NCBI RefSeq assembly: GCF_900104795.1
Contig: NZ_FNTG01000002.1
Span: 2,232,001 to 2,296,000 of the forward strand
Length of the DNA: 64,000 nucleotides
Origin: Burkholderia sp. WP9
GTDB lineage: Bacteria; Pseudomonadota; Gammaproteobacteria; Burkholderiales; Burkholderiaceae
Reading direction: 5' to 3'
A model generated the notes under the pieces. The model worked only from the letters and a program-made list of their open reading frames with translations. It had not been told where the DNA came from and did not search any database. The position numbers and the translations under genes are program-made. Below, piece by piece: positions 8,500 through 19,500 of the stretch; positions within the stretch are counted from its first letter, which is position 1; each line of letters opens with the position of its first letter.

Positions 8500-10323
8500 T
8501 CATCCCATCGTACCGTTGGCCGCGGCCGGGCTCAGCACCGCCTGTGCCGAACCATGCGTCTCGCTGACGATACTGCCGTTTTCCAGCTTCAACACCCGGT
8601 CCGCGAGATGGAAGTAACGGTCGTCGTGACTGATCACCAGCACTGTCTTGCCGCGTGAACGCAACTCCGGCAACAGTTGCTCATAGAACACTGCTTTGAA
8701 TTGCGGATCCTGATCCGCCGCCCATTCGTCGAACAGATAAAACGGCCGGTCTTCCAGATACGCGACCACCAGTGCCAGGCGTTTGCGTTGTCCTGTGGAA
8801 AGCGCTCGTGTGGAGAATGCGCCGTTCACGACCTGCACCTTGTGATCGAGCGCGAGCTTCGCGACCAGCGCGTTGGCTCGGGCATCCTCCTGCGCGCGCG
8901 AGGCGTCGTTCGGATCGACGATGCCGAGCAGCGCGTCGAACAGATGAAAATCGTTGAACACGGCGGTGAAACGCTGACGATATGCGGCGCGTTCCGCGAA
9001 GCCGACAGGCTTGCCGTCCAATTCAATCGTGCCGTCTTCGGGTTCGTAGAGGCCGGTCAGCACTTTTGCGAGCGTGGTCTTGCCACTGCCGTTGCCGCCC
9101 ACGATAAACACCAGTTCGCCCGGCCTGAAGGTCAGATTGACCGGCCCGACACGGAACATGCGCTCATCGCGCTCGTGGAAGTACGAGTGTGTGACATTGC
9201 TGAGCGTAAGCGTGCGATACGGCGCATGCGAAGCGTTTTCGTCGGGCGGCGGCGAGATGCGCAGCGCGCCGAATTCAGCCATCACTTTCTCGATGCGATC
9301 GAGCGAGACGCGCGCGGCGTTCAGCGTCGGCACATTGTTGAGCAGGCCGTCCAGCGGCAGCAGCATGAACAGGAACACGACCACGTAGCCCGAGGCGGAC
9401 GGCGCGTCGGCATGCACGCCGAGCGCCGGCCAGAACGCCGCGACGCCGAGAAACACGTAGAACAGGAACACGATCCAGCCGACCCCGACCGCATAGGCGC
9501 TGAACGCCCGGCGCCGATGATCGCGCACTTCGTCGATCGCGGAGCCGAGCTGGCCGTCCACGAATTGACGCGAACGCGCCTGGTGCAGCTTCAGTTCCTT
9601 CGCGCCGGTGAAGAGCGCGCCGAGGTAGCCGAACAGCTTGTCCTGAGAGCGGCCCGCGGCTTCGAGCGAGGCGATCGCGCGCTTGTCGCCGGCGTGATAG
9701 CCGAGCGAGCCGACCAGGATCGCGGCGAGCGCGAGCAGGCAGACCGGCCACGATAGCCACGCGAGATAACCCAGGCAACCGAACACGATCGAGCCGTGCA
9801 TCACGAGATTGGGCAACGCGAAGAACAGCATCGAGACGTTGGTGGCGTCGTCGGTCAGCACGGATTGGACGGGCGCCGCGCCGATCCGCTCGACATCGCG
9901 CAACTCGGCTTCGGCCACACGCCGCGCGACGTGTTCGCGCAACTGCGCCATCGTGTCTTGCGAAAGGCGCGCGAACAGCACGCCGGTGATGACACGCGTG
10001 ACGAGTGCGATCACCGCGCACAACGCGAAGCGCATGGCGAGCGACATATCGGCGGCGCCCGCTTGCGACAGCGCGCGGCTCAAGGTGGCAACGAGCAGCA
10101 CACTGGCGATGCCGTTCAGCACGCAGGCGCTCAACGCGATCGCGAACGAGCCGCGAGAGCGCTTGAGCAGCGCCACGATCAGGCGCATGGCGGGCTTGGC
10201 CGTGGAACTGGAGGGAGAGGAAGAAGGCGAGGGTGGCGCGTCGTAGCGCTCGTTGGCAGCGGTCATCGGCAAGGTGTCGCAGTGGGTCGCAATGGATCGG
10301 TAAATCGCAGCGCATGCGTGCAT
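8500..10323 (-). CDS. orbE: Siderophore exporter, cyclic-peptide-type ABC transporter (PvdE/SyrD family)
   Basis: This protein of up to 607 aa has six predicted N-terminal membrane helices (about residues 45-330) fused to a nucleotide-binding domain. Walker A is GGNGSGKTT, Walker B is FYLFDEWAADQDP, and the signature is the variant LSTGQRKRL. This half-size exporter class, with PvdE, moves siderophore precursors out of the cytoplasm. It is divergent from the NRPS genes with its own OrbS-type promoter. The start is uncertain: 10323 lies 44 nt from the -10 box, but an ATG at 10266 is also possible and neither has a clear ribosome site. Confidence 0.9.
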   Translation of the reverse strand: MHACAAIYRSIATHCDTLPMTAANERYDAPPSPSSSPSSSTAKPAMRLIVALLKRSRGSFAIALSACVLNGIASVLLVATLSRALSQAGAADMSLAMRFALCAVIALVTRVITGVLFARLSQDTMAQLREHVARRVAEAELRDVERIGAAPVQSVLTDDATNVSMLFFALPNLVMHGSIVFGCLGYLAWLSWPVCLLALAAILVGSLGYHAGDKRAIASLEAAGRSQDKLFGYLGALFTGAKELKLHQARSRQFVDGQLGSAIDEVRDHRRRAFSAYAVGVGWIVFLFYVFLGVAAFWPALGVHADAPSASGYVVVFLFMLLPLDGLLNNVPTLNAARVSLDRIEKVMAEFGALRISPPPDENASHAPYRTLTLSNVTHSYFHERDERMFRVGPVNLTFRPGELVFIVGGNGSGKTTLAKVLTGLYEPEDGTIELDGKPVGFAERAAYRQRFTAVFNDFHLFDALLGIVDPNDASRAQEDARANALVAKLALDHKVQVVNGAFSTRALSTGQRKRLALVVAYLEDRPFYLFDEWAADQDPQFKAVFYEQLLPELRSRGKTVLVISHDDRYFHLADRVLKLENGSIVSETHGSAQAVLSPAAANGTMG

Positions 10324-10366
10324 GCGGCCATTCAGCGGGGCGCGAAGACTCGCCCCTCGCCTGATA

Positions 10367-10392
10367 GACGAATGGGCGAAGCAAACATTTAC
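10367..10392 (-). promoter_or_regulatory. Candidate OrbS-dependent promoter for the exporter gene
   Basis: On the minus strand, GTAAA (10392-10388) and CGTC (10370-10367) are separated by 17 nt. The bases before the -35 box (GCGCG) are shared with the oppositely oriented promoter 60 bp away. Confidence 0.7.
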
Positions 10393-10449
10393 CGCGCACA
10401 GCGATCTGCCACGACGAAATGATGCAGTCCAAATAAAACGCCATGCGCG

Positions 10450-10475
10450 GTAAAGATTTGCGATTGCGGATCGTC
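10450..10475 (+). promoter_or_regulatory. Candidate OrbS-dependent promoter for the NRPS operon
   Basis: GTAAA (10450-10454) and CGTC (10472-10475) are separated by 17 nt, preceded by GCGCG as in the divergent promoter. It lies 64 nt before the preferred NRPS start. Confidence 0.7.
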
Positions 10476-10539
10476 ACACCAATGAAGCGGCCCATTGCGG
10501 CCGGCGACTTGGCCGAAGCGGCCGGTTCTAACGGATTTC

Positions 10540-13500
10540 ATGCCCATGACGAGCTTCCCGATTGCGTTGCACCACCAGATCCGCGCCATGGCGCGCATCG
10601 ATCCCGCTGCGCCCGCACTGGCGTCATTCACGCCGAACACTGTGCGCTTGACGCGCGGGGAACTGGAGAGTCGCGCGGCGCGTCTTGCCGCGCGACTGCG
10701 TGCCGCGGGCGTGACGACTGAAGTGCGTGTGGGCGTGTGCGTCGCGCGCTCCTGCGATCTGTTCGTCGCGTTGCTGGCTGTATTGAAGGCGGGCGGCGTG
10801 TTCGTCGCGCTCGATCCGCGTCATCCGCCAGCGCGCCTCGATTGGGTCGCGCGGGATGCTGGGCTCATGCACGGCATCGTCGACGGTTCTGCTGATGCGG
10901 CAATGCGCGCGCGTTTCGTTCAATGTTTCGACGTGGCAAGCGTTGTTACGGCAGACACGGCAGATGCATATTTCGACGACGAAGACACGCCGGTGCATCC
11001 GCGCGCGGCGGCCTACATGATTTACACGTCCGGCTCGACAGGCACGCCGAAGGCGGTGGCTGTCGAGCACGGTCCGCTCGCCGCGCACGGCGAAGCGCTC
11101 GCCGGCTCGTTGCCGATCAGCGCCGCCGACCGTGTGCTGCATTTTGCTTCGGTCAATTTCGACGTCTCCATCGAAGCGTGGCTAGTACCGCTTGCCGTCG
11201 GCGGCAGCGTGGTGATCAGCGATCCGCCGCCGTTCGGGCCGGAAACCACGCATGCGTTCATGCTGCGCGAAAACATCACGAATACGACGCTGCCGCCCGC
11301 TTATGTGCGCGAGTTCGCGAACGTTTGCGAGCGTCTAGGCGTGCCGCCTTCGCTGCGCACGCTGCTGTTCGGCGGCGAAGCGATGTCGCAAGACAGTTTC
11401 GACGAGATTCGCCGCGTATTTCCGTCGGTGCGTCTCGTCAATGGGTATGGACCGACGGAGGCGGTGATCTCGCCGATGCTGTGGCCCGTCGATCCGGGTG
11501 TGGCGCCGTTGCTAGAAGAAGGCAATGGTTTTGCATCGCTGCCGATAGGCTGGCCGATCGGGCGGCGCGTGGCGCGTGTCGATGGCGCGGCGAAACGGGG
11601 CGAGGCCGGCGAATTATTGCTCGGCGGCGTGTGTCTCGCGCGCGGCTACCACGGCCGTGCGGCGCTGACAGCTGAGCGCTTCTTGCCCGACCCGCACGGC
11701 GCACCGGGCGAACGGATTTACCGCACCGGCGACCTCGCACGCGAACGTGACGACGGCTCGTTCGATTATCTCGGCCGCATCGACGATCAGGTTCAGGTGC
11801 GCGGCGTGCGCGTCGAGCCCGGCGAAATCGCGGCCTGCCTGCTGACGCATCCGGCGGTGGCCGATGCGGGCGTGCTGGCCGAAACTGCGGGCGGCCGGAC
11901 GCAATTGATCGCCTGCGTGGTGCTGCGCGACGACGCACTCGACGATGCCGCACTGCAAGCGCATCTCGCCGCGCATTTGCCTCAGGCGTGGATGCCGCAG
12001 CGCATCGCGCGCTTCGAGCGTTTGCCTTATACGCTGAATGGCAAGCTCGATCGCGCCGCCTTGCGCGACTTCGTTGCTGCGATGCCGGTTGTGGCCGATG
12101 CGCATCATGTCGCGCCTCGCACCGCCACTGAAACGCGCCTGGCGGCGCTTTGGCAAACGCTGTTGAACGGCGCGGCGCCGATTGGCTGCACGGATCGATT
12201 CTTCGCTTGCGGTGGCGATTCGCTCACGGCGATGCAATTGCAAGCGGCGATTCGTATCGAGTGGCGCGTGAATTTACGGCTCGATGCGTTGTTCGCCGAT
12301 CAACCGCTCGAAGCGCTGGCGCGTCTGATCGACGAGAGCGAGCCTGAAGCAGCAGCAGGTTCGCATTCGATCAACGTTGTGCATACCGCTGACGCGCCGT
12401 TCGTCGACCGTCCCGCCTCGTTCGCGCAACAGCGCTTCTGGGTGCTCGCGCAAACGCAGGACGCAGGCGCGGCGTACCACGTCGCCGTGCAATGGAATGT
12501 GCGGGGTGCACTCGAGTTTGGCACGCTGCAACGCGCGCTCGACTGTGTCATCGCACGTCATCAGGCATGGCGAACCACGCTGGTCGAGTCCGATGATGGA
12601 GTCGTCGTGCAACGCATTCACGCACGCTTGCCGGTGCCGATTGCGTACATTGATTTGCGCGCCGAGAGTGAGGTCGAACGCGTTGCGCGATTGGCGGCGT
12701 TCACGGAACAGCACGTTGGCGCGGCCTTCGATCTATCGAAAGGGCCATTGGTGCGCGCCGCGCTTGTCACGCTAACCGACAACACGCAGCGTTTCCTGTT
12801 GACCACGCATCATTCGATCAGCGACGGCTGGAGCTCACGCTGTGCCTTCGACGAACTGCGAACAGCCTACACCGCCTTCGCGATGGGAAGCGAGCCGCAG
12901 TTGCCCGCACTGACGGTGCAGTACGCCGACTACGCGCAATGGCAACGCGACTGGCTTGCCGCGGGCGAAGGCGCACGGCAACTGGCGTACTGGCGCGATG
13001 CGCTGAGCAATGCACCCGAACCACTCGCGTTGCCGCTCGACCGGCCGCGCTCACCGGAACACGACTATCGTGGCGGCCGTCTCGCGCTGCGTTTACCCGC
13101 AGCACTTTCCGAAGCCGTGCGCGAGACGGCGCGACGCGCGCGGGCGACCCCGTTCACGGTGCTGCTCGCCGCTTTCGACGCGTGGCTCTATCGTTTGACC
13201 GGCGCAACCGATGTCGTCGTGGCCGCGCCGATCGCGCATCGGCAGCGGGCGGAGACCGTGCCGCTGGTGGGTCTCTTCCTCAACACGCTTGCGCTACGAA
13301 CGCGCGTCGCGCCGGACCAATCGTTCGCCGCGTTGCTCGACGGCGTGCGCCTCTCCACGTTCAATGCGTTCGCGCATCAGGATGTGCCCTTCGATCAGGT
13401 GCTCGACGCCGTCAAGCCGCCGGTGCGGCGCGGCGATGCGTGGCTGAAGGTCAAGTTCGCGCAGCAGTTCGATCTGGAGTTGACGGCTGAATTGCCGGGC

Positions 13501-16500
13501 GCCTCGGTGCGCATGTCGCCGGGTCTCGATCTCGCTGCCCGCTTCGATTACGCGCTCGATTTCACCGACGACCCGCGCGGCATCGAACTGGTCGCGGCGT
13601 ACGCGCTCGACGGTATCGACGAAGCGACCGCTCGCGCGTGGCTCCATAGCTACGCCGCGCTCGTCGCGGATGCCGTGCGCGATCCTCAGTGCGCGATTGC
13701 TGAACTGGATTGTGCGGATAGCGCCGAATATCGATCCGCGCGACGCGGACGCGAATTTCAACCGGCGGCTAACAACGTGCTCGCGCTGTTCGCGCGCCAT
13801 GTGCGTGAAACGCCGCATGGTGTGGCACTCGCGGATGTCGATCAGCAACTCACGTATGCGGACCTCGACGCGGCGTCCGACCGAATCGCATTTGCTTTGA
13901 GGCAGCGTGAGGTTGGCGCTGAACAGGCGGTGGCGGTGTGTATCGAGCGCTCGGTGCGCTTTGTGGTCGCGCTGATCGGCGTGATGAAGTCCGGCGCGTA
14001 CGTTGTGCCGCTCGACCCCGCGGCGCCGAATGAGCGCTTGACTACGTCTGTCGATACCTGTGGCGCGCGCTGGATTTTGACAGCCGGTCAAGCGGTCACT
14101 ACGTTAGGCGGCGCGGCCGCGCTCGACTTCGATGCGCTCACGCAAGCTGCATCGCCGGCGAGCGTGGATGACTCGATCGCTTCGCACATGCCACCGTTGG
14201 CCGATCAAGCCGCCTACCTGATCTTCACCTCAGGCTCGACCGGCACGCCTAAGGGCGTCGTGATTTCGCACGGTGCGCTGGCTGATTATGTCGAAGGCAT
14301 GCTGGACGAACTCGCGTTCGCCGCGGACGCTTCGATGGCGATGGTCTCCACCGTCGCGGCCGACCTCGGCCATACGACGCTATTCGGCGCGCTGTGCTCG
14401 GGCCGTACGCTGCACCTGTTGCCCGCGCAATGCGCGTTCGATCCCGATCGCTTCGCCCACGAAATGCGCAGGCGCAATGTCGGTATTCTCAAGATCGTGC
14501 CGAGCCACTTGCACGCGCTGCTCGACGCGCAGCATCCCGCCGAGGTGCTGCCCGCACACGCGCTGGTGACGGGTGGCGAAACGCTGCCGTGGTCGCTGGT
14601 CCAGCGGATCGCTGCGCTCAAGCCGGCCTGCCGCGTCATCAATCACTATGGCCCGACTGAAGCAACCGTAGGCGCATTGACATGCGATACGTCCGCGCCG
14701 GAGCAAGCGGCATTGCGTGCGCCGAGCACGCAAGCGGCACACGCCGTGCCGCTCGGTCTGCCGTTGCCGAACGCCTACGCATGTGTGCTCGACAACAGCG
14801 GCGCGAGCGTGCCGCCAGGCGCAATCGGAGAGTTGTATCTTGGCGGCCCGGGTTTGGCACGCGGCTATCTGGGTCGTCCTGCCGCAACCGCCGAGCGTTT
14901 TGTACCGAATCCTTTCGTGCCAGGCGAGCGACTCTATCGAACCGGCGACCGCGTCAGACTGCGCGCCGATCGTCGACTGGATTTTCTGGGCCGGCTCGAC
15001 GACCAGGTGAAAATTCGCGGCTACCGTGTCGAGCCGGGCGAGGTCAGCGCGGCGCTGCGCGCGCTCGAAGGCGTCGCTCAGGCCGAAACGCTTGCCGTGG
15101 AGCATGACGGGCGTTTGCGTCTGGCGTCGTTCGTGGCGATGACGAGCGGAGCGCGTTTTGACGAAGCCGCGTTGCGCGCGGCGTTGAGCGTGAGCCTGCC
15201 GGATTACATGGTGCCGGCGGTGTTGCAGCAGGTCGCCTCGTTGCCCGTGACTGCCAACGGCAAGGTGGATCGGGCGGCATTACGGGCGCTGGCGGTCGCG
15301 CCAGCGCCCGCAATGGCCGCCGCAGACGCGCCGCAAGGCCCGACCGAAGAAACCCTCGCCGCCGTCTGGAAGGACGTGCTCAAAGCCGAACGTGTGGGCC
15401 GCGAGGACAACTTCTTCGAGCTTGGCGGCGACTCTATTCTGGTGTTGCAGGTGATCGCGCGTTCGCGCAAACGCGGCGTGCGCTTCACGCCCAAGCAACT
15501 ATTCGATGCGCCAACGCTTGCGCAACTCGCGCGCGTCGCGACAACGGTGGAACTCGCCTTGCAAGCGGCTCCCACCATCCCGAATGCGCAAGGCACGCCA
15601 CCCAAAACGGACGAGGCCACCACGCTCACGCCCGCACAACTGCGCTTCTTTGCTCTGGATATTCCGCAGCGTGGCCACTGGAATCAATCCATTGAACTCG
15701 ACGCGCAAGCGCCGTTCGACTTCGACGCATTCGCCCGCGCCTTCGAAACGCTGCTGACGCACCACGACATTTTCCGCCAGCGTTTCGCGCCGGTCGGGTC
15801 GCAAGGCGAATGGCGGCTCACGCTGGCCGCGCAAGCGTTCGAAACACTGCCGCTAGCAGCGGTCTGCGCACGCGACGAGGCCGACGCGCTCGCTCAGTTC
15901 GACGCGTTGCAAAGGACGCTCGATCTGACACGCGGCCCGCTCGTCTGCGCCTTGGCTGCGCTTCTGCCTGACGGTGCCACCAACCTCTATCTGGCGATCC
16001 ATCACATCATCGTCGACGGTGTGTCGTGGCGCGTGCTGCTGGACGATCTCGATGCCGTCTATCGTGCCGCTTGCGAGCGCCGCAGCGTGCGGCTCGCGTC
16101 GACGGGAACGAGTGCGCAGGAATGGGCGGCACGCCTCGCACGCGCCGCGCGCGACACGACGCACTCGCCGTTCGCCGCAGAAATACCGTACTGGACCGCG
16201 CTCGCCGCGCCGTACGACGATCTGCCGCTCGACGATCCGCACGCCAGGGCGACCAACGCCGACGCGCAATCCGTGATCCAGACGATCGGCGCCGATCTCA
16301 CGCGCGCCGCGTTGACGGAGGCGAATGCCGCCTATCGAACGCAGACGATCGAACTGCTGATTGCCGCGCTGACGCAGTCGCTCGGCTTGCCGGCGTGCCG
16401 CATCGAACTCGAAGGCCACGGCCGCGAGGCCTTGTTCGAGGACGTCGACGTGAGCCGCACGACAGGCTGGCTGACGAGTCACTATCCGGTGCAGTTCTCG

Positions 16501-19500
16501 CTTGAAAGCACGCCGGCCGCTACGCTCGGCGCGGTCAAGGACACGTTGCGCGCGGTGCCGAACAAAGGCCTCGGTTTCGGCGTGCTGCGCCACTACGGCG
16601 ACACAGCGACGCGTGCGGCGCTCGCCGCCGTGCCGCGTCCGCATGTGACCTTCAACTACCTCGGCCAGTTCGACGCCCCTCGCGAGGCGGCGCTCGTACC
16701 GCGTTTTGGTGGCGCGGGCCGCGAGCGCGATCCGGCGGGGCCGATTGGCAACGCGTTGGCGATTCACGCCTATATCGACGGCGACGCCACGCGCACGCTC
16801 AAAGTCCATTGGGTCTACGGCGCGACGCAATTCGAGCGCGCTACTGTGGAGGCACTCGCGCAGCGCTTCGAGGGCGCGCTTGCTGAACTGGTTGGCGCAT
16901 GCGCTGGGCGTCTTGCGCAACGAGGCGGCGGCGCAACACCTGCGGATTATCCGCTCGCCCGCGCGGGCGGCCTGACACAGGCTGCTATCGAACGCATGCG
17001 GCTCGACTTGCGCACGATCGACGATATCTATCCGCTTTCGCCGATGCAGCACGGCATTCTGTTTCACTCTCTATTCGCGCCCGAGCAGTCCACTTATGTG
17101 AATCAATTGGTCGCGACGTTGATCGACCCGGATGTGGAGCGCCTGCGTGCGGCATTCGAGGCGGCGGTGCCGCGCCATGACATTTTGCGCACGAGCTTCA
17201 CGCCGGAAGAGGCGGCGCCGATGCAGATCGTGCATCGCCAGGCGCGCATGCCCGTCGAGATTTTGGACTGGCGCGAGCGCGGCGCGGGTGCGATGGATGC
17301 TTTCGAAAACTGGCTCCGCGCCGACCGCTCGCGCGGTTTCGATCTGACGTCGCCGCCGCTGATGCGCGTCGCGCTGATCCGCATCACGGACAATGCATGG
17401 CGTCTCGTCTGGACGCGTCACCATTTGCTGCTCGATGGCTGGAGCACCGCGCGCTTCTTTGCGGATGTGCTGCGCGATTACATCGAGCCGCCGCGTCCGC
17501 AGCTGTTCGCTGCGCCCGCGAAGACGCGCTATCGCGACTTCATCGCGTGGCTCGCCGCGCGTGATGCCGACAGCGCGCGCGCTTTCTGGCTGCAACGCCT
17601 CGCGCTGCTCGACGAGCCGACGCTGGTCGCCGCGCTGGAGTCCGCAAGCGGCCGCCGCGAATCGCGCCATCTCGCGCACCGTGAAACCGTCGACGCAGCC
17701 ACGACGGCGCGTCTAATCGACACCGCGCGCCGTCTGAAAGTCACGCTCAATACGATGGTGCAAGGCGCGTGGGCGCTTGCACTGCAACGTATGACGCATC
17801 GCACGGCAGTCGCCTTCGGCGCGACCGTCGCGGGCCGTCCTGACGCGCTGCCGGACGTCGATACCGTGCTCGGTCTGTTCATCAACACGCTGCCGGTGAT
17901 CACCGCGCCGTTGCCGCAACGCCGGGCTTCGGCATGGCTGCACGACCTGCAGCGCGATAACGCCGCGGCCGCCGAGCACGCGCATACGCCGCTGTCTGAA
18001 ATCCAGCAATGGGCGGGGCAGGGTGGCGGCGCGCTGTTCGACACGTTGGTCGTGTTCGAAAACTACCCCGTGGATGAAGCCTGGCAGGGCCGCGACGAGC
18101 GAGCGCTGAAGCTGCGTGAGCTGCGCAATATCGAAGCGACGGACTTCGCTCTCACGCTGGTGATCGAAGCGGGCACCACGCTTATGATCGACTACGGTTA
18201 CGACGCTGCGCAACTCGATGAAGCGCGTGTCGCCGCGTTGCATCGCGCGTTCGCTTCGTGCCTCGCGGACCTGATCGCAAATCCGGACGCGCGGCTCGGC
18301 ACGATTTCGATCTCCACGGCGGACGATCTCGCCGCGCTGAACCGCTTCAACGAGACGGCGCAAGCGTGGCCGCTCACGCAGCAACAGGCGCTGCATCGGC
18401 AGTTCGAACAGAAGGCGTTGATATCGCCAGAGGCTATCGCGCTGGAATTCGCCGATCCGCAAGGACGCACGCACCAGATGTCCTACGGCGAACTCGACTC
18501 GAACGCCGATCGCGTCGCCGCCGCGCTCATCGAAGCAGGCGTGCGCGCGGACACGGCGGTGGCGCTATGTGTCGAGCGCTCGTTCGACATGGTGGTGGCG
18601 CTGATCGGCGTGCTCAAAGCGGGCGCGGCTTATCTGCCGATCGATCCCGACTATCCGGCGGAGCGCATCGCGTATCTGCTCGACGACGCGAAACCGGCCG
18701 TCGTGCTGACACAGCCCAATCTGCTGGAACGGGTCACGAACGCAGTCAACAACACCGGCGTGAAAATCCTGACCGTCGACGCACTACGCGGCGCTGACTT
18801 CACGCTCAGCGCTCCGGTCGCAGTCGCGCCCGATCAGCTCGCTTACCTGATCTACACCTCGGGTTCGACTGGCAAGCCGAAGGGCGCGGGCAATACGCAT
18901 CGCGCGCTGGCGAACCGGATTGCGTGGGTGCAGGACGCGTATCGCCTCGATGCCCGCGACGTCGTGTTGCACAAGACGCCGTTCGGTTTCGACGTGTCGG
19001 TATGGGAGTTCGTGTGGCCGCTCGCCGTCGGCGCGAAGCTCGCGATCGCGGCGCCTGGCGAGCATCGCGATCCGGCGCGCCTCGTCGCCGCGATCGAGGC
19101 ACACCGCGTCACGACGCTGCATTTCGTGCCGTCGATGCTCGCGGCCTTCGTCGCGCACCTGGAAGACTTCCACGCGGCGGTCCGCTGCGCGAGTATCGAG
19201 CGAATCGTCGCCAGCGGCGAAGCGCTCGCGCCGGAACTGGTGGCGCGCGTGGCAAAGCAACTGCCTCACGCGCGGCTCTACAACCTCTACGGTCCGACCG
19301 AGGCGGCCATCGACGTTTCGCATTGGACTTGCGATGCGCGCGACGCCGAAGCGGCCTCCGTGCCGATCGGTCATCCGATTGCGAACCTGCAACTCCACGT
19401 GCTCGACGCGGCGTTGCAACCGTTGCCGCAAGGCGCGATCGGCGAACTGTACCTGGGCGGCGTGGGACTTGCGCGCGGCTATCTTGGCCGGGCCGCGCTG

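Noticed and set aside
8677..9756. 359-aa plus-strand open frame antisense to the exporter gene
   Set aside because: Typical high-GC shadow frame, rich in Arg/His/Gln with no domain; the minus-strand ABC exporter is unambiguous.
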